52,274 bases of DNA from Lachnospiraceae bacterium. Its GTDB lineage: Bacteria > Bacillota > Clostridia > Lachnospirales > Lachnospiraceae. This document shows, one piece after another, positions 16,999 through 24,281 of the stretch (within the stretch, counting starts at the first letter, position 1; each line of letters begins with the position of its first letter). Location: NCBI GenBank assembly GCA_024403375.1, contig JAKSRZ010000003.1, positions 1 through 52,274 of the forward strand, given 5' to 3'. A model generated the notes under the pieces. It saw only the letters and a program-made list of their open reading frames with translations, did not search any database and was not told the origin of the DNA. A program made the translations under genes and the position numbers.

Positions 16999-19206
16999 TT
17001 ATTTACCTGCTTTTATTATAAACTTAGTTTCGGCAGCACTTAGTTTCAGTGTTCCACCTTTTTTCAGTTTGCCGAACAACAGCTCGTCAACAAAAAGTGG
17101 CTTGATTTCATTTCTGATTACTCTGTCCACTTCTCGTGCACCAAACTCAACACTGATGCCCTTTTCTTTGAGTAGCTTTCTTGCAGTGTCATCAGTGGTA
17201 AGAACTGTTTTCTTTACTAATAACTGCTGCGCCAGTCCCTTTAATTTCTTATCCACAACTCGTTCTGCCATCTTATCGTTCATGCCGTTAAACACTACAA
17301 TCTTGCTTAAACGATTTCTGAATTCAGGCTGGAAAGTATCCTTCACAGCCCCCATAATAACATCGTTGTCGGGATTTGAAAGATTAAAGCCTATGCTGTT
17401 TTTGCCAAGACGATTGGCTCCTGCATTTGATGTCATAATGATTACTACATTGCGGAAATCTGCTTTTCTGCCTTGATTATCCGTCAGTGTGGCATAATCC
17501 ATCACCTGTAATAAAATATTATAAATGTCCGAGTGAGCTTTTTCGATTTCGTCCAGAAGTAAAACCGCAGACGGGGTCTTTCTTATTGCTTCGGTAAGCA
17601 GACCGCCTTCTTCATATCCCACGTAACCTGCCGGGGATCCGATAAGCTTTGCAACCGCGTGTTTTTCTCCATATTCACTCATGTCGAAGCGAATCAGTTT
17701 TACTCCCAGCTCTTTGGCAAGTGTTTTAGCTATTTCTGTTTTCCCGACACCTGTGGGGCCTACAAACAGAAGGCTGGCCAATGGCTTGTTTTCTTCCAGC
17801 AGTCCGGCCTTGGAGAACTTGACCGAATTAACCACCTGTGAAATTGCCTCATCCTGGCCGAATATATTGGAAAGCATACGTTTTTCCAGGTCCTTAAGTC
17901 CTGATACATCATCTGTGGCCACCGACTCAACAGGCACTCTGCATATGGATGTAAGCACCTCGTTGATTACGGACTTGTCTACAGTCTCAGTTCTTTTTCC
18001 TGTGGGATGAAGCTTTCTGAATGCACCTGCCTCATCAATAAGGTCGATAGCTTTATCCGGAAGAAATCGTTCATGTATGTACTTCGTGCTCATATGAACT
18101 GCATATTCCAGAACACCTTTTGCATATTTTACGCCATGAAATTTTTCGTAGCCGTGCTTCAGTCCTTCGAGAATCTTTATTGTTTCCTCCTCAGAGGGTT
18201 CCTTGACTTCGATGTTCTGAAAGCGTCTTACAAGGCTCTTGTTTTTCTCAAAATACTTTTTATATTCTTCAAAGGTTGTTGCTCCGATAAATCGTATGTG
18301 TCCCTCTGAAAGGTAGGGTTTCAACAAATTTGACGCGTCAAAGGAGCTCTCTCCCACCGCACCTGCTCCTGAAAGATTGTGAATTTCATCGATATAAATA
18401 ATCGGAGTTTCTTCTTTTGCGATTTCGGTAAGTACCTGCTTAAATCGCTTTTCAAAGTCTCCTCGATACTGTGTTCCGGCCAGCATTCCGCCTAGGTCCA
18501 GAGAAAATACTTTTGCACCCTTTAGTTCCTTCGGAACATTTCCATCCACTATTCTCTTTACAAGGCCGTAGGCAATTGCGGTTTTGCCCACGCCCGGTTC
18601 TCCAATATGCAGCGGATTATTCTTGTCCTTTCTGCACAGTATCTGAATAGTACGATCCAGCTCTGCTTCACGGCCAATCAGCGGGTTTCTGCCTTCCACA
18701 TCGTCATTCATACAGGGTGCTACCTTTTTCCAGCCTGCATCCTCTTCTTCAGTTAAGGCTTCATCCACAATTTTGAAAACCTCATCATCCTCATCAAACT
18801 CTGCCAAAGCTTGCAATACTGCTATTTCGTCCACGTCCTGGGATTCCATATAATATACTGCATAGCTGTCTTCCAGCTGCCAGAGCCCGCGAATCATATG
18901 CCTTAGGCATACCTCATTTCCTCCGGTTCCCATAACATTCCTCTGAGCGTAAACAATAACCTCGTTCATCTGAGTTGAGAATGTTGTTTCACCATTGATT
19001 TTATCAACATAATTCTCTATGTAGTCTCTGAGGTCTTTTTTCAGCCGGTCAATATTTCCGCCGCATGCCTCAAAAGCCATTTCAAAGATTTCCTCTTCAG
19101 CAATCTGTAGGAGCAGAATTTCGGGCGTAAGGAACTCGCACTGCTTCTGTTTTGCATAAATCAGTGCTCTTTGAATGATATTCAATACTTCTTCCGAAAA
19201 GTGCAT
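16999..19206 (-). CDS. clpA: ATP-dependent Clp protease ATP-binding subunit ClpA
   Basis: A 735-aa AAA+ unfoldase. An N-terminal helical repeat domain (~1-140) is the ClpS docking site. AAA1 has Walker A G-E-P-G-V-G-K-T and Walker B I-I-Y-I-D-E-I-H. AAA2 has G-P-T-G-V-G-K-T-E and V-L-L-L-D-E-I-E-K-A. There is no ClpB/ClpC-type coiled-coil insertion. The I-G-F tripeptide in the AAA2 loop (S-I-G-F-N-L) is the ClpP-docking signature, so it should pair with ClpP encoded elsewhere. The gene starts 1 base after clpS and ends 4 bases before aat. Slightly shorter than the E. coli protein but complete. Confidence 0.95.
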   Translation of the reverse strand: MHFSEEVLNIIQRALIYAKQKQCEFLTPEILLLQIAEEEIFEMAFEACGGNIDRLKKDLRDYIENYVDKINGETTFSTQMNEVIVYAQRNVMGTGGNEVCLRHMIRGLWQLEDSYAVYYMESQDVDEIAVLQALAEFDEDDEVFKIVDEALTEEEDAGWKKVAPCMNDDVEGRNPLIGREAELDRTIQILCRKDKNNPLHIGEPGVGKTAIAYGLVKRIVDGNVPKELKGAKVFSLDLGGMLAGTQYRGDFEKRFKQVLTEIAKEETPIIYIDEIHNLSGAGAVGESSFDASNLLKPYLSEGHIRFIGATTFEEYKKYFEKNKSLVRRFQNIEVKEPSEEETIKILEGLKHGYEKFHGVKYAKGVLEYAVHMSTKYIHERFLPDKAIDLIDEAGAFRKLHPTGKRTETVDKSVINEVLTSICRVPVESVATDDVSGLKDLEKRMLSNIFGQDEAISQVVNSVKFSKAGLLEENKPLASLLFVGPTGVGKTEIAKTLAKELGVKLIRFDMSEYGEKHAVAKLIGSPAGYVGYEEGGLLTEAIRKTPSAVLLLDEIEKAHSDIYNILLQVMDYATLTDNQGRKADFRNVVIIMTSNAGANRLGKNSIGFNLSNPDNDVIMGAVKDTFQPEFRNRLSKIVVFNGMNDKMAERVVDKKLKGLAQQLLVKKTVLTTDDTARKLLKEKGISVEFGAREVDRVIRNEIKPLFVDELLFGKLKKGGTLKLSAAETKFIIKAGK

Positions 19207-19207
19207 T

Positions 19208-19507
19208 CTATGCCTCCTCTACTGTCATTCTGAAGGGAAATCCCTCATCCTTTGCCCGCATAAGTGACTGTTCTACACGTGTTACCGCGATATCTCTCGG
19301 ATATTTCCCCACAATCGCCTTTCCGTTTCTATGAACCATCATCATAATTGAATGTGCGGTAGCTGAGTCTTTATGAAAAATATCTTCAAGTATTCCGACT
19401 ACGAATTCCATAGTTGTAAAATCGTCGTTGTGCATTACGACGTTATACATCTTAGGTTCTTTGACTTGATTTTTTGTATGTTCTTTAACTGAGCTTTTTG
19501 TCGCCAT
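19208..19507 (-). CDS. clpS: ClpS, N-degron adaptor for ClpAP
   Basis: A 99-aa adaptor with a disordered Lys-rich N-terminal arm (about 1-20) and the conserved ClpS core: Y-N-V-V-M-H-N-D-D-F-T-T-M-E-F-V-V, then M-M-M-V-H-R-N-G-K-A-I-V-G. The Asn-Asp-Asp stretch and the His contribute to the N-degron binding pocket in known ClpS structures. It delivers proteins starting with Leu, Phe, Tyr or Trp to ClpAP. The ATG at 19507 is chosen (GGAG 7 bases upstream) over an in-frame TTG 12 bases earlier. First gene of the operon. Confidence 0.93.
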   Translation of the reverse strand: MATKSSVKEHTKNQVKEPKMYNVVMHNDDFTTMEFVVGILEDIFHKDSATAHSIMMMVHRNGKAIVGKYPRDIAVTRVEQSLMRAKDEGFPFRMTVEEA

Positions 19508-19535
19508 ACTGATCTCCAAAACGTTTTATTTTCTG

Positions 19536-19564
19536 ATTCTATTATAACCTTATATGCAAGTCAA
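19536..19564 (-). promoter_or_regulatory. Promoter of clpS-clpA-aat
   Basis: On the minus strand: -35 TTGACT (19559-19564), a 17-base spacer and -10 TAGAAT (19536-19541). A TATAAT overlaps it just upstream, offering an alternative -10. It is divergent from the lipoprotein promoter. Confidence 0.65.
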
Positions 19565-19572
19565 TCTTAACA

Positions 19573-19601
19573 TTGCCATTCCTTAGCCGATACTCTATAA
19601 T
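19573..19601 (+). promoter_or_regulatory. Promoter of the small lipoprotein
   Basis: -35 TTGCCA (19573-19578), a 17-base spacer and a perfect TATAAT (19596-19601), 29 bases before the ATG. Confidence 0.7.
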
Positions 19602-19630
19602 ATAACAAGTTTCTTTGTAGGGAGAAAATA

Positions 19631-20188
19631 ATGAAAAAATTTGTCTGTATTTTACTAACATTTATCATATTGTCTCTTGTGGCCGGTTGTGGAAGAAAAA
19701 CGGGCTACAGGCACATTTTACGTACAGTTGATGAGAATCTGAATTTTGATTTTTCTTTCCTTCAGGATATGACGGATGTAGATATGACCGGCTACTATTC
19801 AGTTGAGGGAAGCGTCGAAACTGATTATGTTCTCGAAAGTTCAAAAGCTGCTTATTACGATAAATCCGGTGGAGAATATGTTATGTATTCAGTATCTCCC
19901 TACCCCAACTATTCCTCCAAGGAAAAGCGAGTTACCATGATTTACTGTTCCGACACTTCAAAGAAGTTCTTCGGAGTTTCCCTTAATTCCACCTCTCAGG
20001 CTATTAAAGAAGCCTTTGAGAAAGCAGGACTTATTGCAGAAATTAAGCAACATAATGGTGACATACACATCACCTCTAATCTCGGAAACGGAATGACAAT
20101 GGGCGTTATCCTTTCCCCTGAAAAAAGTTATTTTTCCATCGGTGCTAAGGTAAGTGAGAATTCACATATTGTAATAGACTGGAAATAA
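19631..20188 (+). CDS. Small lipoprotein of unknown function
   Basis: A 185-aa protein with a clear lipoprotein signal (M-K-K-F, a hydrophobic core, lipobox L-V-A-G-C, Cys20). The mature part is about 165 residues, mixed alpha/beta by eye, with one later cysteine and no motif I recognise. It is a single-gene unit: its own promoter, AGGGAG ribosome site 6 bases before the ATG, and a strong terminator afterwards. Divergent from clpS. No function is proposed. Confidence 0.8.
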   Translation: MKKFVCILLTFIILSLVAGCGRKTGYRHILRTVDENLNFDFSFLQDMTDVDMTGYYSVEGSVETDYVLESSKAAYYDKSGGEYVMYSVSPYPNYSSKEKRVTMIYCSDTSKKFFGVSLNSTSQAIKEAFEKAGLIAEIKQHNGDIHITSNLGNGMTMGVILSPEKSYFSIGAKVSENSHIVIDWK

Positions 20189-20193
20189 AAATC

Positions 20194-20226
20194 GGCGAAG
20201 CCTTAATTCCTTAAGGTTTCGCCTTT
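20194..20226. terminator. Bidirectional terminator between lipoprotein and U32-like genes
   Basis: A 13-bp stem with one G-T mismatch (GGCGAAGCCTTAA / TTAAGGTTTCGCC, loop TTCC), flanked by AAAAA and TTTTT, between convergent genes. Confidence 0.85.
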
Positions 20227-20230
20227 TTAA

Positions 20231-21145
20231 TTATACTCTGTTTCGTGCCGCGTTCTGCTGTGCTCTTGCATTGTCTGCCATAATCTGATCTATCTTCTGG
20301 CTTATAAAATCGCGGTATTCGTCCTTAACCAGATAATACAGATATGAATCCTTTACAAACTGCGGCGGAAGTCCTCTTCCCACAATCTTAAAGTTTGTAA
20401 ATCCACGATCTACATAACTCTGTATTTCTTCATTTGAAATAAAGGAAGGACGTTTTGCACATTCACTGAAAACTCGTAATCCGTTTTTGTTGGGGCACTT
20501 AAAGTCTGTTCTAAGCTCAAAATCAAGCTGTGAACGAGATTCCGATCTATAGTGCTCAGCACGCTTCGGACAGTTAGGGAAGCATATTTCATTCACAAGA
20601 ATCTCTATCCTTCCGGCTTCCGGCTCAAGTGCTTTAAGCACCTCTTCGTTATGATTCAAATCATAATCCAGAACCACAAGATAATAATCCTTTTTTACTT
20701 CCTCAAGCAATGATTCTAAATCAGTCACTCTCTTAGTTGTGGAAGAAATAAGCTTATAATTCGGATAGTTCTTTCTGATATACTCCTCAAGACAAGGACG
20801 ATTTACGAGCACCTGATTCATTCCATTATTGGCAATGTCCATAATCAGATTACAATATGTATCATATACGTGCTTTTCTTCAAGAAGTGAATTTGTCCAA
20901 GTGAAACGAACAGGCACCTTTCTTGCGTTATAGGCCTTTATAAGCCTCTCCATGTCCTGCTTGCTTGTAGTACCATAGACCGCTCTGCCGCCGTTCCATA
21001 TAGCTCCCGGAAACGTTCCGTACACGCTGCCAACCTTATACCCCTCTCTGAACTTGCTGGGATAGTCATTCATCAGGTTAATAATAACCTGATTTAAGAC
21101 AGCAAAATAGGCAAATCCGGGAAGGTGCCAATATATATCTGCCAT
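20231..21145 (-). CDS. U32-peptidase-like cysteine-motif protein (paralogue B)
   Basis: A 304-aa soluble protein, clearly paralogous to the upstream gene along its whole length: W-H-L-P-G-F at the start, K-F-R-E-G-Y-K, N-N-G-M-N-Q-V-L-V, L-E-E-Y-I-R-K, and a shared Cys cluster C-F-P-N-C-P-K-R-x-x-H-Y followed by another Cys 20-25 residues later. Near the C-terminus F-T-N-F-K-I-V-G-R aligns with the paralogue's F-K-I-E-G-R, a phrase also seen in U32 peptidase family proteins, some of which bind an Fe-S cluster through cysteines and modify RNA. Fold assignment is tentative. The start at 21145 matches the paralogue's N-terminus and has AAGGAGA six bases upstream; an earlier in-frame start (21166) would overlap the previous gene. 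Confidence 0.6.
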   Translation of the reverse strand: MADIYWHLPGFAYFAVLNQVIINLMNDYPSKFREGYKVGSVYGTFPGAIWNGGRAVYGTTSKQDMERLIKAYNARKVPVRFTWTNSLLEEKHVYDTYCNLIMDIANNGMNQVLVNRPCLEEYIRKNYPNYKLISSTTKRVTDLESLLEEVKKDYYLVVLDYDLNHNEEVLKALEPEAGRIEILVNEICFPNCPKRAEHYRSESRSQLDFELRTDFKCPNKNGLRVFSECAKRPSFISNEEIQSYVDRGFTNFKIVGRGLPPQFVKDSYLYYLVKDEYRDFISQKIDQIMADNARAQQNAARNRV

Positions 21146-21156
21146 ATCGTTCTCCT

Positions 21157-22107
21157 TTACGGCCATACGCCCGGTCTGGGCTTGTTCTTTACAAGAATTC
21201 TGCTCGCCTCAAGGTTCTCAAGAAGCTGTATTCTGATATAACCCTGATATTCAGGCTTAATAAGATAGTGGCAGTATGTTTCTACAAGGGAGAAGATATT
21301 GCCGGTTCTTCCTTCAATTTTGAAGTTATTAAATCCTCTGGGAAGATACTCATTATATATAGCTTCAGGTGAGACATATGTCTTATAATCCTGAATCGTG
21401 TAAATACAGTTATGATCGCCGTATTGACAGGTCCAAGGTATAATGGGAATCTTCTTTTCAGGAGGAAGTTCACGATTGGCAATCTCAATTCTGTGGTTCT
21501 TCGCAATATTCTCATAATGTGCACCACGTCTCGGGCAATCAGGTATACAGCATGCATTTACAAGTACTTCACATCTGGAAGGATCGCTGACCTTTGCCAA
21601 TTCTTCCCACTCATTATTCAGATTGTAATCAAGAACAACAAGATAATAGTCTTTTGCCAGTTCCTCGTTCAATCCCTCTACTGTACGTATTTCCTTACAT
21701 GTTGAACTACAGATCTTATAAGATGAGTATGTCTTTCTGATGTATTCCTCAAGTAAAGGAGAAACTACAAGCACCTGATTCATTCCATTATCCGCTTCCT
21801 GCATACAGAAATTACAATAGAAGTCATCAAGTTCTTCTTTCTCAATAATAGGATTCGTATATGTATAACGAATCGGAATATTACGAGCATTAATATTCTT
21901 AATAGCATTTCTTATATAGCTTGTATCGCACTGGTCACCAAGCACCATTCTGCCGCCTGCCCATACAGATGTTGGGAATTCGCCATAAAAAGAGGCAATT
22001 TTTACGCCCTCTCTGAAGAATTTCGGCTGGGTTTCCAACAGACTCAGCATCAACATATTAAGCGGATAATTAAAACGCAATCCGGGTAAGTGAAACTTTA
22101 CTTCCAT
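21157..22107 (-). CDS. U32-peptidase-like cysteine-motif protein (paralogue A)
   Basis: A 316-aa soluble protein and first of the tandem pair. It begins M-E-V-K-F-H-L-P-G-L and has K-F-F-R-E-G-V-K, F-Y-G-E-F-P-T-S-V-W, N-G-M-N-Q-V-L-V, then V-N-A-C-C-I-P-D-C-P-R-R-G-A-H-Y, a later W-T-C-Q-Y-G-D-H-N-C, and F-N-N-F-K-I-E-G-R near residue 270. The invariant C-x3-C-P-x-R-x2-H-Y shared with its partner suggests a metal or Fe-S site. The pair probably arose by duplication and may form a heterodimer. GAGGAGGG lies 7 bases before the ATG. No substrate can be named; U32-like is the nearest family by motif. Confidence 0.6.
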   Translation of the reverse strand: MEVKFHLPGLRFNYPLNMLMLSLLETQPKFFREGVKIASFYGEFPTSVWAGGRMVLGDQCDTSYIRNAIKNINARNIPIRYTYTNPIIEKEELDDFYCNFCMQEADNGMNQVLVVSPLLEEYIRKTYSSYKICSSTCKEIRTVEGLNEELAKDYYLVVLDYNLNNEWEELAKVSDPSRCEVLVNACCIPDCPRRGAHYENIAKNHRIEIANRELPPEKKIPIIPWTCQYGDHNCIYTIQDYKTYVSPEAIYNEYLPRGFNNFKIEGRTGNIFSLVETYCHYLIKPEYQGYIRIQLLENLEASRILVKNKPRPGVWP

Positions 22108-22134
22108 AAATATCCCTCCTCAATAACTATTGGA

Positions 22135-22140
22135 ATTATA
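22135..22140 (-). promoter_or_regulatory. Extended -10 promoter element for the U32-like pair
   Basis: On the minus strand a TATAAT preceded by TGG (extended -10, TGnTATAAT), 27 bases before the ATG. No good -35 box is seen at 17 bases, as expected when an extended -10 compensates. Confidence 0.5.
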
Positions 22141-22204
22141 CCATATTTGGCTGACATTAAAAAGCAAATTTATGCGATTGTCTGTTCGTTTTTTGCTATA
22201 AAAC

Positions 22205-22347
22205 CACATCTCGAAAGCTTCGCTTTCTTCGATGTACGTTTGTTCGGAACCGCTTCGCAAACTTCGTTTGCATTCCTACGCACATCTCGAAAGCTTCGCT
22301 TTCTTCGATGTACGTTTGCTCGGAACCACTTCGCAAACTTCGTTTGC
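22205..22347. repeat. 76-bp tandem repeat (about two copies) made of small hairpins
   Basis: The stretch starting CACATCTCGAAAGCTTCG at 22205 recurs at 22281 with a 76-base period, nearly identical until about 22347. Each copy contains two perfect small hairpins, GAAAGC-TTC-GCTTTC and GCAAAC-TTC-GTTTGC. Open frames across it are short, in several frames and repeat-derived, so it is treated as non-coding. It fills the non-genic region 22141-22509 together with the large palindrome and a terminator. Confidence 0.85.
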
Positions 22348-22421
22348 TTCCCCAGCGCGGCAAGGCCCACGGGTTTGCGAAAACATGTTTTCACACCCGT
22401 GGGCCTTGCCGCGCTGGGGAA
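22348..22421. repeat. Large perfect inverted repeat (27-bp arms, 20-nt loop)
   Basis: The left arm 22348-22374 (starting TTCCCCAGCGCGG) is the exact reverse complement of 22395-22421. The arms are much more GC-rich than the surroundings. The loop holds another 14-base palindrome (GAAAACATGTTTTC, 22379-22392). A 27-bp GC-rich stem is far longer than an ordinary terminator and has no T-run directly after it. It could form an RNA hairpin or cruciform, or be a repetitive-element unit. Confidence 0.9.
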
Positions 22422-22458
22422 CGCATTCTGCGTAGCGGTTCTCTCGCTATTCGCACAA

Positions 22459-22487
22459 AAAGAGAGCGCCCGGAAAACGCTCTCTTT
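22459..22487 (-). terminator. Terminator of the sugar-binding lipoprotein gene
   Basis: A perfect 10-bp stem (AAAGAGAGCG / CGCTCTCTTT, 9-nt loop). On the minus strand it runs directly into a TTTTT tract. It lies 22 bases after the stop codon of the binding-protein gene. Confidence 0.85.
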
Positions 22488-22509
22488 AAAATTAATTTTG
22501 GAGTATTAA

Positions 22510-24030
22510 TTACTGATTATTGAACTCGTCAATAGCAGCGTTCCACTTCTCACGGATGGACTCAGCAACCTGTGCAGGTGTGTTGTCATCTGAGAAACCG
22601 TACCAAGAAAGGTCAGAACCTACACTGATACCAGTTACAAGTGATACGTACTGTACGGAAGCATCGGAGATAGCTGCTCTGATGGAAACATCGATAGCTT
22701 CGATATCATCGAAGTTCTTCTCGTACTGTGACTGCCATGTCTCGAAATCTTCGAAACCAGGAACTTCATCACACATAATGTCATATGCGAATGCGCACTT
22801 CCAAGCCTTGTCTGCAGAGTAGCAGCCAGGGATTGCGTAAAGGTTATCAGCTACAGCGCCGATGAATCTGCCGTTAGCAGAAGGTCCTGTAGGATAGCAT
22901 ACTGCGCCCCACTCATCGTTACAGCCAGCCTTAAGGTTAGCTCCGTAATAAGCGTCATCAGGAAGGAATGCATAAACACCGTTATTGAATGCATCCTTGT
23001 AGTACTCCCATGTACCATCAGCAGGCTGCTCGTAAGCGAACTGCTTTCTGATTTCCCAACCATAGTTAAGAGCTTCAAGTGTTGCCTTGGACTCAAGGTT
23101 GTTAACAAGCTTGCCATCCTGGAGATCTACATAAGATCCGCCGTTAGCATAGATAAGACCTGTGTACATATTGCCCCAGTTAGCTGCAATACCGTAAACA
23201 TCGTTTGTACCATCGTTATCCTTATCGTATGTGCACTTTGCAAGGAGTTCTTTGAACTTATCCCATGTCCACCATGTAGGATCTGATTCCTTAGCATAGA
23301 GTTCCTTCCAGTCAATACCAGCCTCTGTAAGGAGTCTCTTGTTGAAGAAGATGATACCACGGCACTCAGGTACGCCAGGTGCTACGGCATAGGATTTACC
23401 CTTGAAGTTGTAGAGCTGGTGAACTCTTGTCTTGTTCCACTTCTCATCGTTAAGATTGATAGCGCCATCAAGAGAGCTGAGGTCACATACTAAGCCGGAC
23501 ATCATAGCTGTGTTGATACCGGGATCTGCTCTAAGTGTGAATACGTAGTAGTTATCGTCACCACCTGTTGTGCAGTAATCGATGAAGTCCTGAGGATTTG
23601 AGCCCCAGTCACCGATTGTCTGACGTGTGATTGTGAAGTTATATGTCTCCTGTGCCCAAGCAAGGTAATCCTGCTGTGCTGTCTCGTAAGCGTTGGAGGG
23701 TTCACCCGGCCAATCCTCAGGTGACCACCAGTCACGAACAACGATGTTTGCGCCACCAAGGTTTACGATTTCGCCACTTGCATCACGACGGATGAAGTAA
23801 CCCTCTTCTGTGTAGTTAGGATCCTGAGCGGGTGCTTCTGTAGGAGCGGGCTCATCCTTCTTGTCATCAGCGGGCTTCTGTGTCTCCTGTGTTGCAGGTG
23901 CCTTTGTAGCTTCAGGTGCCTTTGTAGGGTCTGTTGTTGCAGGTGCCTTCTCGCCACAAGCTGCAAGACCAACTGTCATAACAACTGCCATGGAAGCTGC
24001 CATAACCTGTCTAAGTTTCTTACTAATCAT
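22510..24030 (-). CDS. Extracellular sugar-binding lipoprotein (ABC transporter, CUT1 type)
   Basis: A 506-aa lipoprotein. Signal peptide with lipobox G-L-A-A-C (Cys26), a Lys/Pro/Thr/Glu linker (about 30-72), then a type 1 periplasmic-binding fold: Y-T-G-L-I-Y-A-N-G-G-S-Y near 290, G-R-F-I-G-A-V-A-D-N-L-Y-A-I-P near 388, and many aromatics suited to stacking on sugars. It lies downstream of the second permease pair (24282-26208) and is probably their binding subunit, but a 251-base gap with its own promoter and a hairpin-rich leader separates it, allowing higher expression than the permeases. Substrate not readable; the neighbouring GH5 and GH10 enzymes suggest plant-wall oligosaccharides. 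Confidence 0.85.
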   Translation of the reverse strand: MISKKLRQVMAASMAVVMTVGLAACGEKAPATTDPTKAPEATKAPATQETQKPADDKKDEPAPTEAPAQDPNYTEEGYFIRRDASGEIVNLGGANIVVRDWWSPEDWPGEPSNAYETAQQDYLAWAQETYNFTITRQTIGDWGSNPQDFIDYCTTGGDDNYYVFTLRADPGINTAMMSGLVCDLSSLDGAINLNDEKWNKTRVHQLYNFKGKSYAVAPGVPECRGIIFFNKRLLTEAGIDWKELYAKESDPTWWTWDKFKELLAKCTYDKDNDGTNDVYGIAANWGNMYTGLIYANGGSYVDLQDGKLVNNLESKATLEALNYGWEIRKQFAYEQPADGTWEYYKDAFNNGVYAFLPDDAYYGANLKAGCNDEWGAVCYPTGPSANGRFIGAVADNLYAIPGCYSADKAWKCAFAYDIMCDEVPGFEDFETWQSQYEKNFDDIEAIDVSIRAAISDASVQYVSLVTGISVGSDLSWYGFSDDNTPAQVAESIREKWNAAIDEFNNQ

Positions 24031-24058
24031 TTTATTTCCTCCTTTAAATGATAAGTAC

Positions 24059-24156
24059 GTAAAACCATTTCGGTTTTACAATTTCTCCTCTGACACGCTT
24101 CATTTTCCGGGATGAAGCATCTGTCGGGATATCTTGAGCGCCTCTGCTCAAATATC
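24059..24156 (-). promoter_or_regulatory. Hairpin-rich 5' leader of the binding-protein gene
   Basis: Three successive hairpins lie between the putative promoter and the ribosome site: GTAAAACC/GGTTTTAC (24059-24079), GCTTCAT/ATGAAGC (24097-24118) and GATATcTTGAGC/GCTCAAaTATC (24128-24156). None has a downstream T-run. They may stabilise the 5' end of this message relative to the permease message. They match no riboswitch I recognise. Confidence 0.5.
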
Positions 24157-24212
24157 TGTACAGCATATTTGAACGCTGCGCATTAAGATCACTAAAACGT
24201 TTAACATTGAAT

Positions 24213-24242
24213 ATTTTACAATAAACAAGTATGTTTTCGCAA
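24213..24242 (-). promoter_or_regulatory. Possible promoter of the binding-protein gene
   Basis: On the minus strand: -35 TTGCGA (24237-24242), an 18-base spacer and -10 TAAAAT preceded by TG (24213-24218). It gives a leader of roughly 175 bases. Confidence 0.45.
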
Positions 24243-24281
24243 GTTTTTCGTTAATTTTTAACAAAATTTGAGAAGTATATG

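Noticed and set aside
22170..22509. Overlapping short open frames on both strands in the repeat block
   Set aside because: All derive from the tandem hairpin units and the large palindrome, share the same repeated peptides in several frames and lack ribosome sites.
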